Part shown: piece after piece, positions 46,311 to 58,506 of the stretch
Position numbering within the stretch: the first letter of the stretch is position 1
How the letters are laid out: every line of letters starts with the position of its first letter
NCBI GenBank assembly: GCA_002964805.2
Contig: PUDQ02000069.1
Span: 124,001-188,000 of the forward strand
Direction: 5' to 3'
From: Trametes villosa
Lineage: Eukaryota; Basidiomycota; Agaricomycetes; Polyporales; Polyporaceae
Length of the DNA: 64,000 bases
Made by a program: the position numbers and the translations under genes
The notes under the pieces: model-generated
Databases searched by the model: none
What the model saw: the letters and a program-made list of their open reading frames with translations, nothing else
What the model was told of the DNA's origin: nothing

Positions 46311-48078
46311 ATGCTCAGACATCCCTCAGCGGCTGCTCGTGCGTCTTTCTTGCTGCCTGGTGTGGGCGAAGCTTGCTAACGAGGCATTCCGGTCTGCGCA
46401 GAGATAGCCCGGCCGTTCAGGGCCAAACTTCGTCGTGGCTTTGCGACGGTGCAGGACACCCCTGTTCGTCGCTACGGCGGCCTGAAGGACCAGGACCGCA
46501 TTTTCACCAACGCATACTGCAGACATGATCATGGTATCAAGGGTGCCATGGTGCGTGCCTTCCTGCTACCGCGCTTGAACATGACGTGACTGAGGGCGCT
46601 TGCCTGCAGTCCCGGGGCGACTGGCACAAAACCAAGGATATCATCCTCAAGGGCGACTCCTGGATCATCCAGACTATCAAGGACTCTGGTCTCCGTGGCC
46701 GTGGAGGCGCTGGTTTCCCTAGCGGACTGAAGTGGAGTTTCATGAACAAGCCGGGTTGGGAGAAGGACCCTCGGTACGTCTGCTCCGTTCAACCCGTCTG
46801 ACATCATCGGCTCATAAACGCAGCCCTCGGTATCTCGTCGTCAACGCCGATGAGGGAGAGCCTGGAACGTGCAAGGACCGTGAGATTATGCGCGGCGACC
46901 CCCACAAGCTCGTCGAGGGCTGCCTCGTCGCCGGCCGCGCCATGAACGCCAGCGCCGCCTACATCTACATTCGTGGCGAGTTCTACCAGGAGGCCTCTCA
47001 CGTCCAGCAAGCCATCAACGAGGCATACAAGTCCGGCTTCCTCGGCAAGGACGCCTGCGGGTCCGGTTACTCGTTCGACGTATACCTTCACCGCGGAGCG
47101 GGCGCCTATATCTGCGGTGAGGAGACCGCGCTTATCGAGTCTTTGGAGGGCAAGCAGGGCAAGCCCCGTCTGAAGCCACCATTCCCCGCCGATGTCGGCC
47201 TGTTTGGCTGCCCCACCACCGTCGCGAACGTCGAGACTGTCGCGGTCGCACCAACAATTGTCAGGCGCGGCGCGGCGTGGTTCGCCGGCTTCGGGCGTGC
47301 ACGGAACCAGGGCACGAAGCTCTTCTGTATCTCTGGTCACGTCAACAACCCGTGTGTGGTCGAGGAGGAGATGAGTATTCCGCTCAAGGATCTCATCGAG
47401 AAGCATTGCGGCGGTGTTCGCGGTGGCTGGGACAACCTCCTCGGTATCATTCCCGGTGGTAGTTCCGTCCCCGTTCTCCCCATTGACAAGTGTGGAGAAG
47501 TCCTGTGAGTTGCTTCCTCGCCGACATTCGCCAGTATCGCTGACGGAACTCGCTAGCATGGACTACGACTCCTTGAAGGACGCCCAGTCCGGTCTCGGTA
47601 CGGGTGCCGTCATCGTCATGGACAAGAGCACCGACATCGTGAAGGCGATTGCCCGCTTCGCTCACGTACGTCCTGCCCACGCGCTTCACTCGGTCCCTCC
47701 CTAACCTTCGCGCAGTTCTACAAGCACGAGTCGTGCGGTCAGTGCACGCCCTGCCGCGAGGGCACGACGTGGATGATGAACATGATGGACCGCTTCGCGG
47801 AGGGCCGCGGGCACCAGCGCGAGATCGACATGCTCCTCGAGCTCACGAAGCAGATCGAGGGCCGCACGATCTGCGCGCTCGGCGACGCCGCGGCGTGGCC
47901 GATCCAGGGCCTCATGCGCCACTTCCGCCCCGAGGTCGAGAAGCGCATCGCGCAGTTCCGCGCGGAGAACGGGACCGTGCTGTTCGGCGGCCGCCTGAAG
48001 AGCCAGACGGACCAGACGCTCGCCCTCCCGGACAACCTCGGTGCGAACCTACCCGAGGTTCCGCCCCCGAGTGCATAA
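46311..48078 (+). CDS. nuo-51: Complex I 51-kDa NADH-binding subunit (NDUFV1/NUO-51)
   Basis: Mitochondrial NADH:ubiquinone oxidoreductase subunit that binds NADH, FMN and the N3 iron-sulfur cluster; 504 residues. Exons: 46311-46359, 46402-46550, 46610-46773, 46824-47504, 47557-47665, 47716-48078. The first 30-35 residues are Arg- and Ala-rich without acidic residues up to the first intron, a matrix-targeting presequence, ending near RRGFATVQ. Then [20 protein letters not shown], the FMN/NADH site [56 protein letters not shown], and the cluster ligands [14 protein letters not shown]. Sequence is strongly conserved throughout and every junction is GT-AG. Intron 1 has a consensus GCTAAC branch site. 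A single-copy core gene, useful as a phylogenetic marker. Confidence 0.97.
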
Positions 48079-48290
48079 TCCCTAGAGACGAGACCAGACG
48101 TTTGTCGTAGCTCGGGACGGTCAACGCGACCATAATGCATTTCATGCCCCGTTTTTGCTGAAGCCGGCCAAGCAGCTTTGTGCTTAGCATAGGCTTGGCA
48201 ACAATATTCGCATATTCCTTCGCACGTTTCTCAACTCAACCGGTAGCGTACAAACTCGAAGTATACGAACTGAACTGAACGCTATCCTAT

Positions 48291-49262
48291 TCAATGCATG
48301 AACAGGCTAATCCACCATTCCAACCTAGATCTAACTGATATCTTGATATCCTCTTCATGCGTAGGTCGTCCTGCGCCAGACTCTTCGGGTGCAATGGAAG
48401 TCTCCTGTGCCACATCATGGAACAACCGGACACCCACTAGCAGCGACTGCCCATTTGCGCCGGCAGCGTCTGGTGTCGGATACTCCTTCAACACTCTGAT
48501 ATACCCCTCCGGGGGCTCAGAGCCATAACACGCATCCAGCAGCAAGGCCTCCAGTGGGGTGTAGTACGTATGCACACCGCCGTCACCCTGAGAGACCGGC
48601 TGCACCTCCCAATATATGCACGTGCCAACGCCAGCTGCTCGCTTGTCGTACACCCCCTGCCTAAAGTTTGTGTGAGTTTCTCAGCGGCAATGCAGAGTGG
48701 CGGTATGACGAACAAGAGTGCCGGTGGCGGTGTTTCCGAATAAAAGCCCATGGTCCAGGTGTAATTGTAGGGGCGTGTATCCTCTTGTAGCTTCCATTCG
48801 TCCGGTGTAGTGTGGATGACGAGGATGCGGTCCAAGGAGCAGCACTTCAGCCTCACCATCGCGATGTCCAGCGACAAGTAAGGATCCGCAACGCCGAGGT
48901 TGAGATGCGGTCTCCCAGCCCCCGACACGATGAGGCAAAGGCTCGCGCGGCGACAGATGTAGTCCAGCCAATGCTTGACATTTTCTCGCTCTCTTGCTGA
49001 CCCGATACATTTGGCGTAGACCCATATCCAGGGAACCCCTTTTTCCAGGGATACCCTGCATGCGTCCTTGAAACATTCGCCGCTGGGGAGTAGCGACCGT
49101 AGAGCGTCGTATTCCATATCACCGCCAATATTGTTGTCCCAGTCGTAGGCCAGCACGGAGTATTTCGGAGCATCTGGAGGGTACCGGGGAACCTCGGTGG
49201 TCTCCAAAATGTACTCGTTGCCTGGGAGGCTCGTATCGAGACAGGCTTTGCAGTCTAGAAGC
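48291..49262 (-). CDS. Divergent HET-like protein 3 (first exon unresolved)
   Basis: Predicted HET-like protein; exons on the minus strand 49262-48714 and 48660-48291, joined through a 53-nt intron that restores frame at PPPALL-QGVYDKR. The core reads LLDCKAC, PKYSVLAYDWDNN, PWIWVYAKCIGSARER, then HWLDYICRRASLCLIV, parallel to HET-like genes 1 and 2, but with the WxD residue changed to WVY. The homologous segment LLDC lies upstream of the first available in-frame Met (49207), and an acceptor at 49263-49265 precedes it. A short 5' exon is therefore likely but was not located with confidence. The stop at 48291 is 213 bp from the convergent complex I gene. Confidence 0.65.
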
Positions 49263-52176
49263 CTGAAACGTAGAGGCTGACATCAGCAAAAGGGGAAATC
49301 GGCGCTAGCGCGCTGCAGCGCGATATGAAGGAGACAGCGGGATATAGACGCTCGTCGTCCGCGGCGGGCATACTGAAACCCACTACAGTGCTTTACAGTC
49401 TCAAGCCGCACGCTACGTAGCCTGTAGGCGTTCATCTCACGATACTTTGCATCCCTAGATCATTGTAGAGCTTCGGTCGCCCACGATGTTTGGCTAACAC
49501 GGGTTACATGACGCTGCAATGCACTTGGGCGAAAGCTTACGACAGTCTCCCTAGTATGTAGTGCTCCCGGGCCCTGCGTGACAAACCTCCTCAACTTACC
49601 AGCCGTGGCAAACCGTGTTCATTCGAGGGATCCATAGGAGCGTCCGCGTTAGGTACGAGATCCCGGAGGCTAGCACTAGTCCATCGAAGACTTAAGACGG
49701 CGCCCACCTTTCACTTGACGGCAGAGTGAATCGAGGGACGAGGCGCCTATGACAACGTATGACGTCATCCAAGTCATTCGCAGCTTGACCGCATATAGCC
49801 AGTTCACTCGAGAACGATGTCATACTGTACGCTTCCCAGCACTCGCTGTCAAACGGCTTCCCTTAAAAACCCTCCGCCCTGCTCGTCAAGGGACATGCCT
49901 CTTCTCTCTTCCCACCACTCTCCCGTTTCTTCATCACGCTCCCGACTCTCGACGCTCTGCCTCTATATGGGACTGCCGCTTCAAGTTGGTCTCTCAGCCT
50001 CTCAGGTTTAGTACCACTGGCAGTCTATCCCGAACTCGATCACGACCGGACTCGGGTCGCCCGCTGCAGGCCTTGATCAAGACTGCCGCATTAATAGATG
50101 TATAGGGAGGAGCGCCGGGACTCGTCCACTGGTAAGTTTCGACAGCATATATGCGCATATACTCACACTATCAGTCCAGGACCTGGAATCGACATGCTTG
50201 CCAGCATCATAGTTTTCTTGAGACACTACCAAGTCCATAAAAGTGAGTGCTTTTCGCCCTCTCTTGATCAACAAGGCTCTCAGCGCCCGCAGGTCCGATT
50301 CCGAGCCTCTCTTGGCTGGCTGCTGCTGAACGGCGCTGGGCGACGGTACGCTTCCTCCTGTAAGACTGGCCTACTCACGCGGACTCTCACAAAAATGTAC
50401 AGCGGCTACGTTCGCCTCCTCGAGCCTCCCTCTCTTGTACCCACCGTGAGTTTTGCCTCTACGCTCTGTCTACCGTACTGTGGCATCCAGTCCTCAGGCT
50501 GATCTCGTGCTTTCACAGGCCCCTCAGGCTCCCGCGCTGCCAGCCCGGTCCGCCCAGTTACCCTACATACTATCGGTCGCCCGACTTCCGTGATAGGCTG
50601 CGTGAGGGTCCCGATGTATATGATTCTCACTGTAGCTATCACATTGTTTTTCTCCGCCATCTGCATGGCAGACACCTCATGTCGCCGCCCGAGCCGTGCG
50701 AGACTGCGGGTGTGTGCTCTCGCTTGTGCAGGCGGCATTCGCGCGAAGATGTCAATCGTGCTTAGTATCACTAGTAAGATAATCTGGCTGGCTACAACGC
50801 CTGGCGTGACGCGATATAGAGACTGTCAGAACGCTACAGCAACCCATGCGCAGTTCTGCAACGCAACATAAGACCTGGCGCGAGAGGCTGTCTCCCGCTA
50901 CAGACCGTTGCGCCACCTCTTGCAGCATCATGCAACCTGATACGCTGAGCTAGTAGAGCCCATGGTCTCGCGTCAGCAAACAGTCTCAGTCTACGAATGC
51001 TACAGCGTGCTACTAGGGCGATAGCGTCTTACAATAGTCTGTAGCCTTCATACCCACTTTGCTGATGGAATACCCTGGCTCACACTTGGTAGTGGCGATG
51101 CTGGGGTAATCTCGGAGTAGGGAGTGCCTGCCACGGAGAGGTGGGACGGTGTCTGCGGAGGCCGCGGTCTCGGCGTCCTGTCGTTGTCGAGCGACTATGG
51201 TGAATATGCCGGAGAGGTCATGATAGACGTTTGGGTAGGGTGAGATGATGGTGCTCCCGAGGGTGGCCTCCCTCAGCTTTTATAGCTGTTTGTGCTGTGG
51301 CGGTGGCGGTGGCGCATTTGCCGAATATGCCAGTGGTTTCCGGTGAGTAAGTGCTGAGTATTGAGTACGGAGTGGCGGCCAGGCACGCATCATATCGCAA
51401 TAGAAATGCATTTATACAAGGTGGTGGCGTCCTCCTCTGTAATCTATAGGTGTTTTGGCTTTCATCGCACAAGCCAGTGCCGCACGGTCACCCATGCAAA
51501 TGCGCAAGAGTGGAGTTATGTGTGCTCTCTCCATCATTTTTATCATGGTTCTAGGCATGTTAGTGGCAAGCCACGGGGTTGGGAGCATTGCAGGTTGGTC
51601 GGCGCCCATATGTACTGAATACAGGTTGCGCCCGCAATGCTGTACGCACGTCTACCAAGTTCGCATTCATGTCACCGCATCCGCACTAATCAGAGTCACC
51701 GGCCAAAAGTACGCGCGGCTCGCCTACCCCTCAGTTGCCACTCTGGAATCCCTTCGCAAAGCGAACGCCTCAGCGTTGGTGGCGGCTGCGTCCGCGTGGC
51801 CTAGTCGAACTACCGGCATTTTGCAGGACACGCGGGGTAGTCACGACGTACGGAGAACGCCTCAGAAAACATACCTAGCACTTACAGGTCAAGGGAGAAG
51901 CACTAAATCGGAGCATGCGCTTGTTGTCTGTTTATGGCAGGGGTGACACCATCTCATTCGAGCTCCATGCCAACTTGAGGAAGACTTGATCGGCCGGGCG
52001 CTACAAACAGTTGTTTCGCTTGAAATGCCGCCGCTTGCATTCGACCGGATGCCACGGCTCACCGTTAAATACTACCAGTAGGCGGCGAATAGATGCGTCT
52101 ATATGGTAATAATGCCCTGAACAGCTCAGAGCTCGCAGCAATCCTTTTCATAATAGCAAAATCAGACATACGGCTT
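49263..52176. other. 2.9-kb region without supportable genes
   Basis: Contains short open frames with hydrophobic stretches (for example 50590-50871 plus) but no motif or consistent intron phase. A CGGTGG microsatellite run lies near 51298-51312. Confidence 0.35.
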
Positions 52177-53893
52177 TCACATTTTGTCGAATAGAAGCAG
52201 ACACGTCTGGTCCTTCGGACGAGAGCTGACGACCTGATCGTCCATGTCCATAGAAGCCGCCATCTCCGGCGCGACGCGCGTGCGATACGCCGAATAGACC
52301 GCCCTCAAGAGCAGCTTCATCTCGAACAACGCAAAGCTGCGCGCGAAGGCCCTGTCAGCCGCCAGCCGCATACCGTCCTCGAGCAAACGCAGCCACTCAC
52401 TTCTTCCCGATGCACCCCCGTCCGCCGGCAGCGAACGCAAAGAAAAGCTGGTTGCGCTCCGCGGCACCCTCGGGGTCGATCCATCGCTCGGGGATGAACG
52501 CGTCCGGGTCGGGGAAGACGCGCGTGTCGAGGCGGTGCAGCGTGTACGGCTGGCAGCTAACGATCGTCCCGCCCGAGAGCGGAACACCATCAATGACGCT
52601 GCCCCCCGCGGGCACGACGCGTGGCAGGCTCATCGGCACCGGGCAGAATATGCGTAGGCCCTCTTTGACGAGGGCATCGAGGTAAGGCAAGTCATCGAGC
52701 GGCGCAGAGGGGTGGGAGAGCAGCTCGGCGCGGAGACGGGCCTGGAGGGGCGCTGAGGCTGGGAGAGACAAGTGGTGCATGAGCAGGCAGAGGGCGTCGC
52801 CGGTCGTGTCGAGCCCGGCGACGAGGTGGTCCATGCACTCGGACGCGGCGAGGCGCAGGCCGTCTTCGTCGGTTGTGTAGAGCCGGAGCTTGTCTAGTAG
52901 AGTGTGCGGCGCGACGGGTGCGTTGTGGACGGTGTCGAGTACGTAGCGCACGGAGGCGAGGCCATCGGTGCGGAGGCTACCGAAGCCGATGGTCTTACTG
53001 AGGAAGCGCGCGATCCCGGGGAAGTAGTGCCGGAAGTATTGCTCTGTCGCACTGTGTGTCAGCTAAACACGTCCTTCAGGAAGAATGTGGTCTACCTTTG
53101 AGAAGCGACGGATACGTCAACTCCTCCATGGTCTCGAAATCACGCGGGTTCGTGAGCGAGTGCAATCCGTTCGGGTAGAACATGTGTCCGGTTATGCTGT
53201 CGAGAGCGTAGCAATGGAGTAACAGCTAAGCCGTCTGTAAGCAGCAATTGACTACAGCACACTAACACCAACCCACGTAGATGTCCACGCCTCGGCCTGG
53301 AGTTGCGCCGCATTTCTCGACAAAAGTATCGACATGTTCCTGGACTACCGAAGCCACCTCGGGGCGCATGATGTGCGTCTTATTGTAGCGCTCGGCGAAG
53401 CGCTTCTTGACCTCTGCGTGCTGAAAGAGGGATGGGCGCGAAGACAGGGCGCAGTGGGAACACGACGTACTGTACCTCTGTCCAAGGTCGAGAAAATGTT
53501 CCTGAAGAGCGGCGCAGTGAGCGTTCGCGTTCAGTCGCGCATGACTGATAAAACTTACGGCGTCTCGAAATGCTTGAATAGCTCGTAGAAAGGTGTCTTA
53601 TCGTACCCACTGCCGCCCGACGTGTAGATCTCCTTTGCGGCCTCCCGGGTGGCGAACGAGACCTCGTCAGGGCCGACGCGTACGACTGGACCGTACTTCA
53701 GATGGAGGTTGTGTATCCATGCGCTTCTGTGTCCTGAGAACTCCTGGAACATGAGCGGTAAGCGAGTTAGGGCGTATAGTCTAGGACCGGGGAGGCCAGA
53801 CAGTGGTGCGAAGATGAGTCGATACAGAGCTAGTGAGAGTAGAGCCAGAGCAGAAGCCTGAGCCAGGAGTAGTAGGGGTGTAGTTTCTGACAT
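52177..53893 (-). CDS. Cytochrome P450, second family, one junction out of phase
   Basis: Predicted membrane-anchored monooxygenase. Exons on the minus strand: 53893-53559, 53501-53471, 53420-53277, 53225-53096, about 53051-52401, 52351-52177. The N-terminus has a hydrophobic anchor and LSGLPGPRLYALTRLP, then HLKYGPVVRVGPDEVSF. Later come the I-helix LVAGLDTTGDAL, ExxR in VKEGLR, FIPERWID, and haem segment FAAGGRGCIGKK. The architecture resembles benzoate-hydroxylase or pisatin-demethylase-like fungal P450s. Between exon 4 (ending YPSLLK) and exon 5 (SATEQYFRHYFPG) the only reasonable GT-AG pair leaves a one-base phase conflict. This may mean a frameshift, a sequence error, or an unusual donor at GAGGA-gttgac. 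All functional motifs are otherwise intact. Confidence 0.85.
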
Positions 53894-54673
53894 GATGCAG
53901 TGTTATCGTGTTCGCTGGTGAGTCTTAGAGAGAGGGCTTTTGCAGGCGCAAGCAGAGCTGAGACGACCTGCAGAGCGATAAGCTATATGAACCTCCGTAA
54001 GTTCTATGATACCTTCTCATCCCACGGTTCTAGCTGGCGCCTTCGAGATAGATGTGTCGGCATGTATACAGCGCATGCAATGGCTTCGAACGCTGAAGAG
54101 TCACCTGGTACTCGCACGATTGGTCCGTGTCGACGATGTCGCTATCCTGTAGGATAGCCGCCAATCCAGAGAAGCACCGCGAACCATGGCACATTCATAT
54201 CCCCAACTCGAGGTTTCTATGAATCACTCAGGAGCTACGAAGAAGGAATCGGTCAGCTCCCCGAGATGCTGACGGCTAGTAGGAGTGCGTATCGCGGTTG
54301 ACATACCGGACTCTTACGAAGGCAGACTCCCATAGAGTTAGTCTCGGAGTTTACGGAGCTCCTACACATTTGCAAGCTCAGTCGCACAGGAAAGAGCACA
54401 GGAGTACTAGAGGAGCTGAAGCATGCATATTCATATGTTCAGATGCAGGAGATGGCGGTTGGAAGCAGAGGCCCGCCGGCGTCTAGTCACCAGCGCGAAG
54501 TGATCGAGCGCCAAGAGCACTGATCCCGAGAATATCGGAGGAGATAGGCACCTTGCTTACCGCCGCCACCGATGGAACGCTCGACATATCTCTTGACTCG
54601 ACCACTCTCTTCAGCAAGGATCGCCTCTGGGTCCTCTAGTCGTGCAGCGCGCCGGAGACTGTTATTGCGCGGG
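53894..54673. other. Divergent promoter region of the P450 and aminotransferase
   Basis: About 780 bp between two divergently transcribed genes; no coding sequence seen. It presumably holds both promoters. Confidence 0.45.
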
Positions 54674-56370
54674 ATGGCGACCAATTTGAAGGCAGGCTTC
54701 CGCCTCTCCGAGGGGATCAAGAGCACAGGGAAACCACCGTGAGTGTGTCCATTCACCTCGCTCGTGGCGATCCTCGTGTTGTGCAGTGAGCCTGTATTGA
54801 CCGGCATGCATCAACTCTAGAATTCCTCAGGCGTATGAATGGGCTGAGGCGTACATTCCGACGCCTTCCCGGCCCCTACTCGACATGTCCCAAGGCGTCC
54901 CAGGCGTCCCTCCGCCACCTGCTCTCCTCGATGCTCTCGCGCGTGCGTCTGCCGACCCGGCGAACTGCGGGTATCTCCCCAACGCGGGAACGTTGGAGCT
55001 TCGAACCGCAGTGGCAGCGGAGATGAAGGAGGTGTACGGCCAGGACGCAGACGTCACTCCGCAAGACCTCATCGTGACTGCCGGGTGCAACCTCGCGTTC
55101 GCCACGGTGGCCATGACGCTTGCAGATAGAGGAGACGAGATTATCCTGCCCGTGCCTTGGTAGTGAGCTTTTCCTCAGCGAGTGCCGAGGGGATCTGCTT
55201 ATGCGCATTCACACAGGTATTTCAACCACGAGTGAGTGCACGGGTTATAGTATGGATGCACACCGAGACGGTGTATTGATTGGGCCGGCGCGAACAGGAT
55301 GACGCTCACGATGTTTGGCATCAAGCCGGTACTTCTGCATACGCTCGCAGGCGAGGGCTTCCTGCCGTCTACGGAGCGTTGCGCAGAGCTCATCACCGAG
55401 AAGACGAAGGCAATCGTCCTCGTCTCTCCAAACAACCCCGTGAGTGACATGAGCAGTCTCTCCTGGACGAGACCGGAACGATGCGTGAGAGGGGTGTAGA
55501 GGTAGCGTTCATGGGGCTGAAGCCACGTGTCGAAGGTCCATAGACGCGCTCGCTTTCAACTCTGCGAGCTGGCGTCTATGGAGGACCTCTGCACTGCCTC
55601 CTACACCGTTTTAGCCCAAGATACCCTACCTACTCCGAAGACGCGCTTACCTACTACTCACACAGACGGGGGCGATTTACCCACCAAGCCTGCTCGCGTC
55701 CTTCGCAGAACTGGCCCGCTCGCGCAACATCGCGCTCGTAGTCGACGAGACATACCGCGACTTCATCACTACACACACCCCGCATCACCTCTTCTCGCCG
55801 CCTGCACCCACGTCCGGCGCCTCCGCATCCCAAGACTGGCGCAGCACCTTCATCCACCTCTTCTCCTTCTCCAAGTCGTACTGCCTCCCCGGCCACCGCC
55901 TCGGTCTCATTTGCGCCTCCCCCGCGATCGTACCCGCTCTCTGCAAGGCGCTCGACTCGCTCCAGATCTGCGCCCCGCGCCCGCCGCAGGCCGCGCTCGC
56001 CCCGCTCGTGCCTACCCTCCGCCCATTCGTACGCGCGACCGCGGAGGCCGTGGCACACCGGCACACGCTGTTCAAGGCACGCCTCCCGCCGCGGTGGCGC
56101 ATTGGCTCGCAGGGCGGGTACTATGCGTTCGTGCGGCATCCGTTTAAGGGCGTCCATGCGAACGAGGTGTGCGAGCGGTTGGCGAAGGAGATGGGCGTGC
56201 TGTCGCTGCCTGCGGGGTTCTTTGGCCCGAAGGGGGTCGAGGAGGGGACGGTGGGCGACGAGGACCGGTGGGTGCGGTTCTCGGTCGCGAATGTGGACGA
56301 TAGGAAGGTGGAGCTGGTGTGCGAGAGGCTGTCGGAGAGTGAGCGAGTCTTTGGGTGGGAGCTGGATTAA
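54674..56370 (+). CDS. PLP-dependent aminotransferase, class I/II
   Basis: Predicted fold-type I aminotransferase of 421 residues, transferring an amino group between an amino acid and a 2-oxo acid. Exons: 54674-54738, 54821-55159, 55217-55231, 55298-55439, 55666-56370, all in frame. Landmarks: IPQAYEWAEAY, DMSQGVPGVPPPPALLDAL, TAGCNLAFATVAMTLADRGD, VPWYFNHEMTLTMFGIKP, VLVSPNNPTGAIYPP, VVDETYRDF, and FSFSKSYCLPGHRLG with the PLP-binding Lys. Exon 1 was located from the conserved KPPIP junction; exon 3 has only 15 nt. Intron 4 is unusually long (226 nt) because it holds a relic inverted-repeat element. The specific amino acid is not predictable. No targeting peptide is evident. Confidence 0.93.
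55476..55611. repeat. Degenerate copy of the small inverted-repeat element, inside an intron
   Basis: GGAACGATGCGTGAGAGGGG at 55476-55495 resembles the left arm at 25298. The inverted counterpart at 55586-55611 matches it imperfectly. The copy is about 136 bp, so internally shortened. Confidence 0.45.
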
Positions 56371-56499
56371 GATATATTTCAGCGTACGGCTCATTCCTCG
56401 GATACTGCTTGTCTACGGCTCGCAACGGCGGGCGTACCATATCCGCTGGTCGAGGCATCTGTTGAGGTGAGCCTGAGCTTGAGGAACGAGGAGCAAAAG

Positions 56500-56586
56500 T
56501 GGACCCTCCGAGAATCGAACTCGGGACCCTTGCATAGCATATGGTAACCTCATAAGTACAAAGCTCTACCGATTGAGCTAAGGGTC
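56500..56586 (-). tRNA. trnI(UAU): tRNA-Ile(UAU) with a 15-nt intron
   Basis: On the minus strand, acceptor GGACCCT pairs with AGGGTCC, D arm GCTC/GAGC encloses AATCGGTA, and T arm CCGAG/CTCGG encloses TTCGATT. The anticodon stem TTGTA/TGCAA (one G-U pair) encloses CTTATG plus a 15-nt insert plus A. Removing the insert gives loop CTTATGA, anticodon UAU. An intron at 37/38 and a CATATG segment able to pair with the anticodon fit nuclear tRNA-Ile(UAU). Position 37 would be G rather than the usual A, so isotype is slightly uncertain. Confidence 0.85.
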
Positions 56587-56774
56587 CTCGCCCCTGTTTG
56601 TCTTGGCAGCATTTATGACCACACATTGTGGTTGCTCGACGCGTCAGGACGCGATGTCCATCCGCGCGGCATCCGGGTTTCGCGACTCTGTTCCACTCCC
56701 TCCTCACATCTCCCGGCTGGTTCCTGCACCGTCGCTGCAGAACGCCAGCGTCGACTGAAAACACATCTACGGCA

Positions 56775-58506
56775 ATGATTCAGACGGGCCTCATTCCCAA
56801 CGCACACAATGACCTGGTGACGGACGCGTCTTATGACTTCTACGGCCTCCGCCTCGCCACTTGCAGCCTCGACCAACGGTGCGTCGTGCACCAGCCCTCC
56901 TGACTCTTTTGCAAGGAGCTGAACGCGCCTTGCCTCTTAGAGTGAAGGTATGGCAGCTGGACGAAAGCACTGGGACATGGTCGCTCGAGCACGACTGGAA
57001 GGTACGCTCCTCCACCATCCGCCTCCCACTCCCGCACCAACGTCCGCCCGCACCACAAACGCTGACCGGTACCCTCAGGCGCACGACGCGGCGATTGCGA
57101 AAGTGAGCTGGGCACACCCCGAGTTCGGCACCATCCTCGCCACCGCGTCCTTCGACCGCACTGTCAAGGTCTGGGAGCAGGTACCTGCGGACGGCGCGGA
57201 CGGCGGCGCGTCGGCGAGCGCGCCCGCCGCGCGCTGGGCGGAGCGCGCGATGCTGGTGGATGCGAAGGGGACCGTGCGCGCGGTCGAGTTTGCACCGTCG
57301 CACTTTGGGCTGAAGCTGGTGTGTACCTGATTTGGCTTTGGCTGGTCATGGGGACTCTGGTTGGCGGCGCGAGACGCGTTTCGCTCATGCTGACAGCAAA
57401 TGTAGGCGACGATTTCGTCCGACAACTACCTGCGCATATACGAATGCCTCGAACAGCCGTCGCTCGCGGCATGGCAGCTTCTTGAAGAAGTGGACGTCCT
57501 TTCCCTCCCCACAGCCGCCTCACCAGCGGCACGCTCTGTCGGGCAAACACTCACACTCGCCACGCCTACGCAAACCGCGTCTGCACCACTTGACGGCGCG
57601 TCGGTGTCGCTCGTCGCGCATGCGCTCCAGCAGCAGGCATCGCAAAACCAGAATCAGCTCCCGGGGAGGCCAGGGTTGGGCACGCGCGAGGTGCGTGCTG
57701 TTTCGCGAAAGCGTAAAGTAATTTATAACCGTGAATCGTGGGCTATGCAGGCGGATGGCGGTTGGTCCATATCGTGGTGTAAAGACAAGTATTGGGGCGA
57801 GATCATCGCCGCGGGATGCGGGATCGACGGTATCGTAAAAGTACGTCTCACCAAGTCCGTGTCGCGCTGCAGTCTCTTAACGTATCCCACAGATCATCCA
57901 AGTCTCCACATCTCGGCGACCATCAACGCTCCTCAGCCTCAACCCTGCTCCCTCCACATCCTCCTCAGACCCATCCGCAAAATCCCCCGCAGCCATCACC
58001 AACGGAGCCAGCGGCAGCGGCGCAGGCGCAGCGGCGGCAGACGGCGCAAACGGCGCGAAGACGTGCGCGGTGACGTCCATCGCATGGGCGCCGTCGTGCG
58101 GCCGCTCGTACCACCTCGTCGCGACGGGCGCGCGCGACGGGCACGTGCGGATCTGGCGCGTGAAGCCGCCATCGCCGGGCGAGGAGCTCGATGGTGCGGA
58201 GGACGGCGACGGCGCGCAGTGGACGGCGAGCGTCGTCGGCGACTTTGACGACCACAAGTCCGCGGTGGGCCGGGTCGAGTGGAATATCACCGGGTGCGTC
58301 GTGTGCGAATTGCGAGTGGGTGGGCGGGAATGTGCTGACGGGGTGTGGATAGGACTGTGCTGTCGTCGGCGGGGAACGACGGCCGGGTGCGGCTGTGGAA
58401 GATGACGGCGGGGAACGTGTGGCGGCCTGCGGGATATATCAGCGTCGAGCAGGCCGAGGAGCAGCAGGGCGACGTCGACATGGGCGACGTAGCAGTCGAC
58501 GATTAA
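56775..58506 (+). CDS. SEH1: SEH1, WD40 nucleoporin / SEA complex subunit
   Basis: Beta-propeller protein of the nuclear pore outer ring (Nup84/Y complex) and of the SEA/GATOR2 complex that controls TORC1; 444 residues. Exons: 56775-56878, 56941-57001, 57079-57318, 57406-57690, 57751-57840, 57893-58293, 58353-58506. WD-type repeats are seen as HNDLVTDASYDFYGLRLATC with RVKVWQL, then AHDAAIAKVSWAHPEFGTIL with DRTVKVWEQV, AVEFAPSHFGLKLATISSDN, GWSISWCKDKYWGE, VTSIAWAPSCGRSYHLVATG with GHVRIWRV, and VLSSAGNDGRVRLWKM. The opening MIQTGLIPNAHNDLVTDASYD pattern is diagnostic for SEH1. A low-complexity Ala/Gly/Ser insert lies before the fifth repeat. The gene starts 190 bp from the tRNA. Confidence 0.94.

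Noticed and set aside
54487..54807. 106-codon minus-strand frame that looked protein-like
   Set aside because: It overlaps exon 1 of the aminotransferase on the opposite strand, which is supported by the conserved KPPIP junction; read as a shadow.
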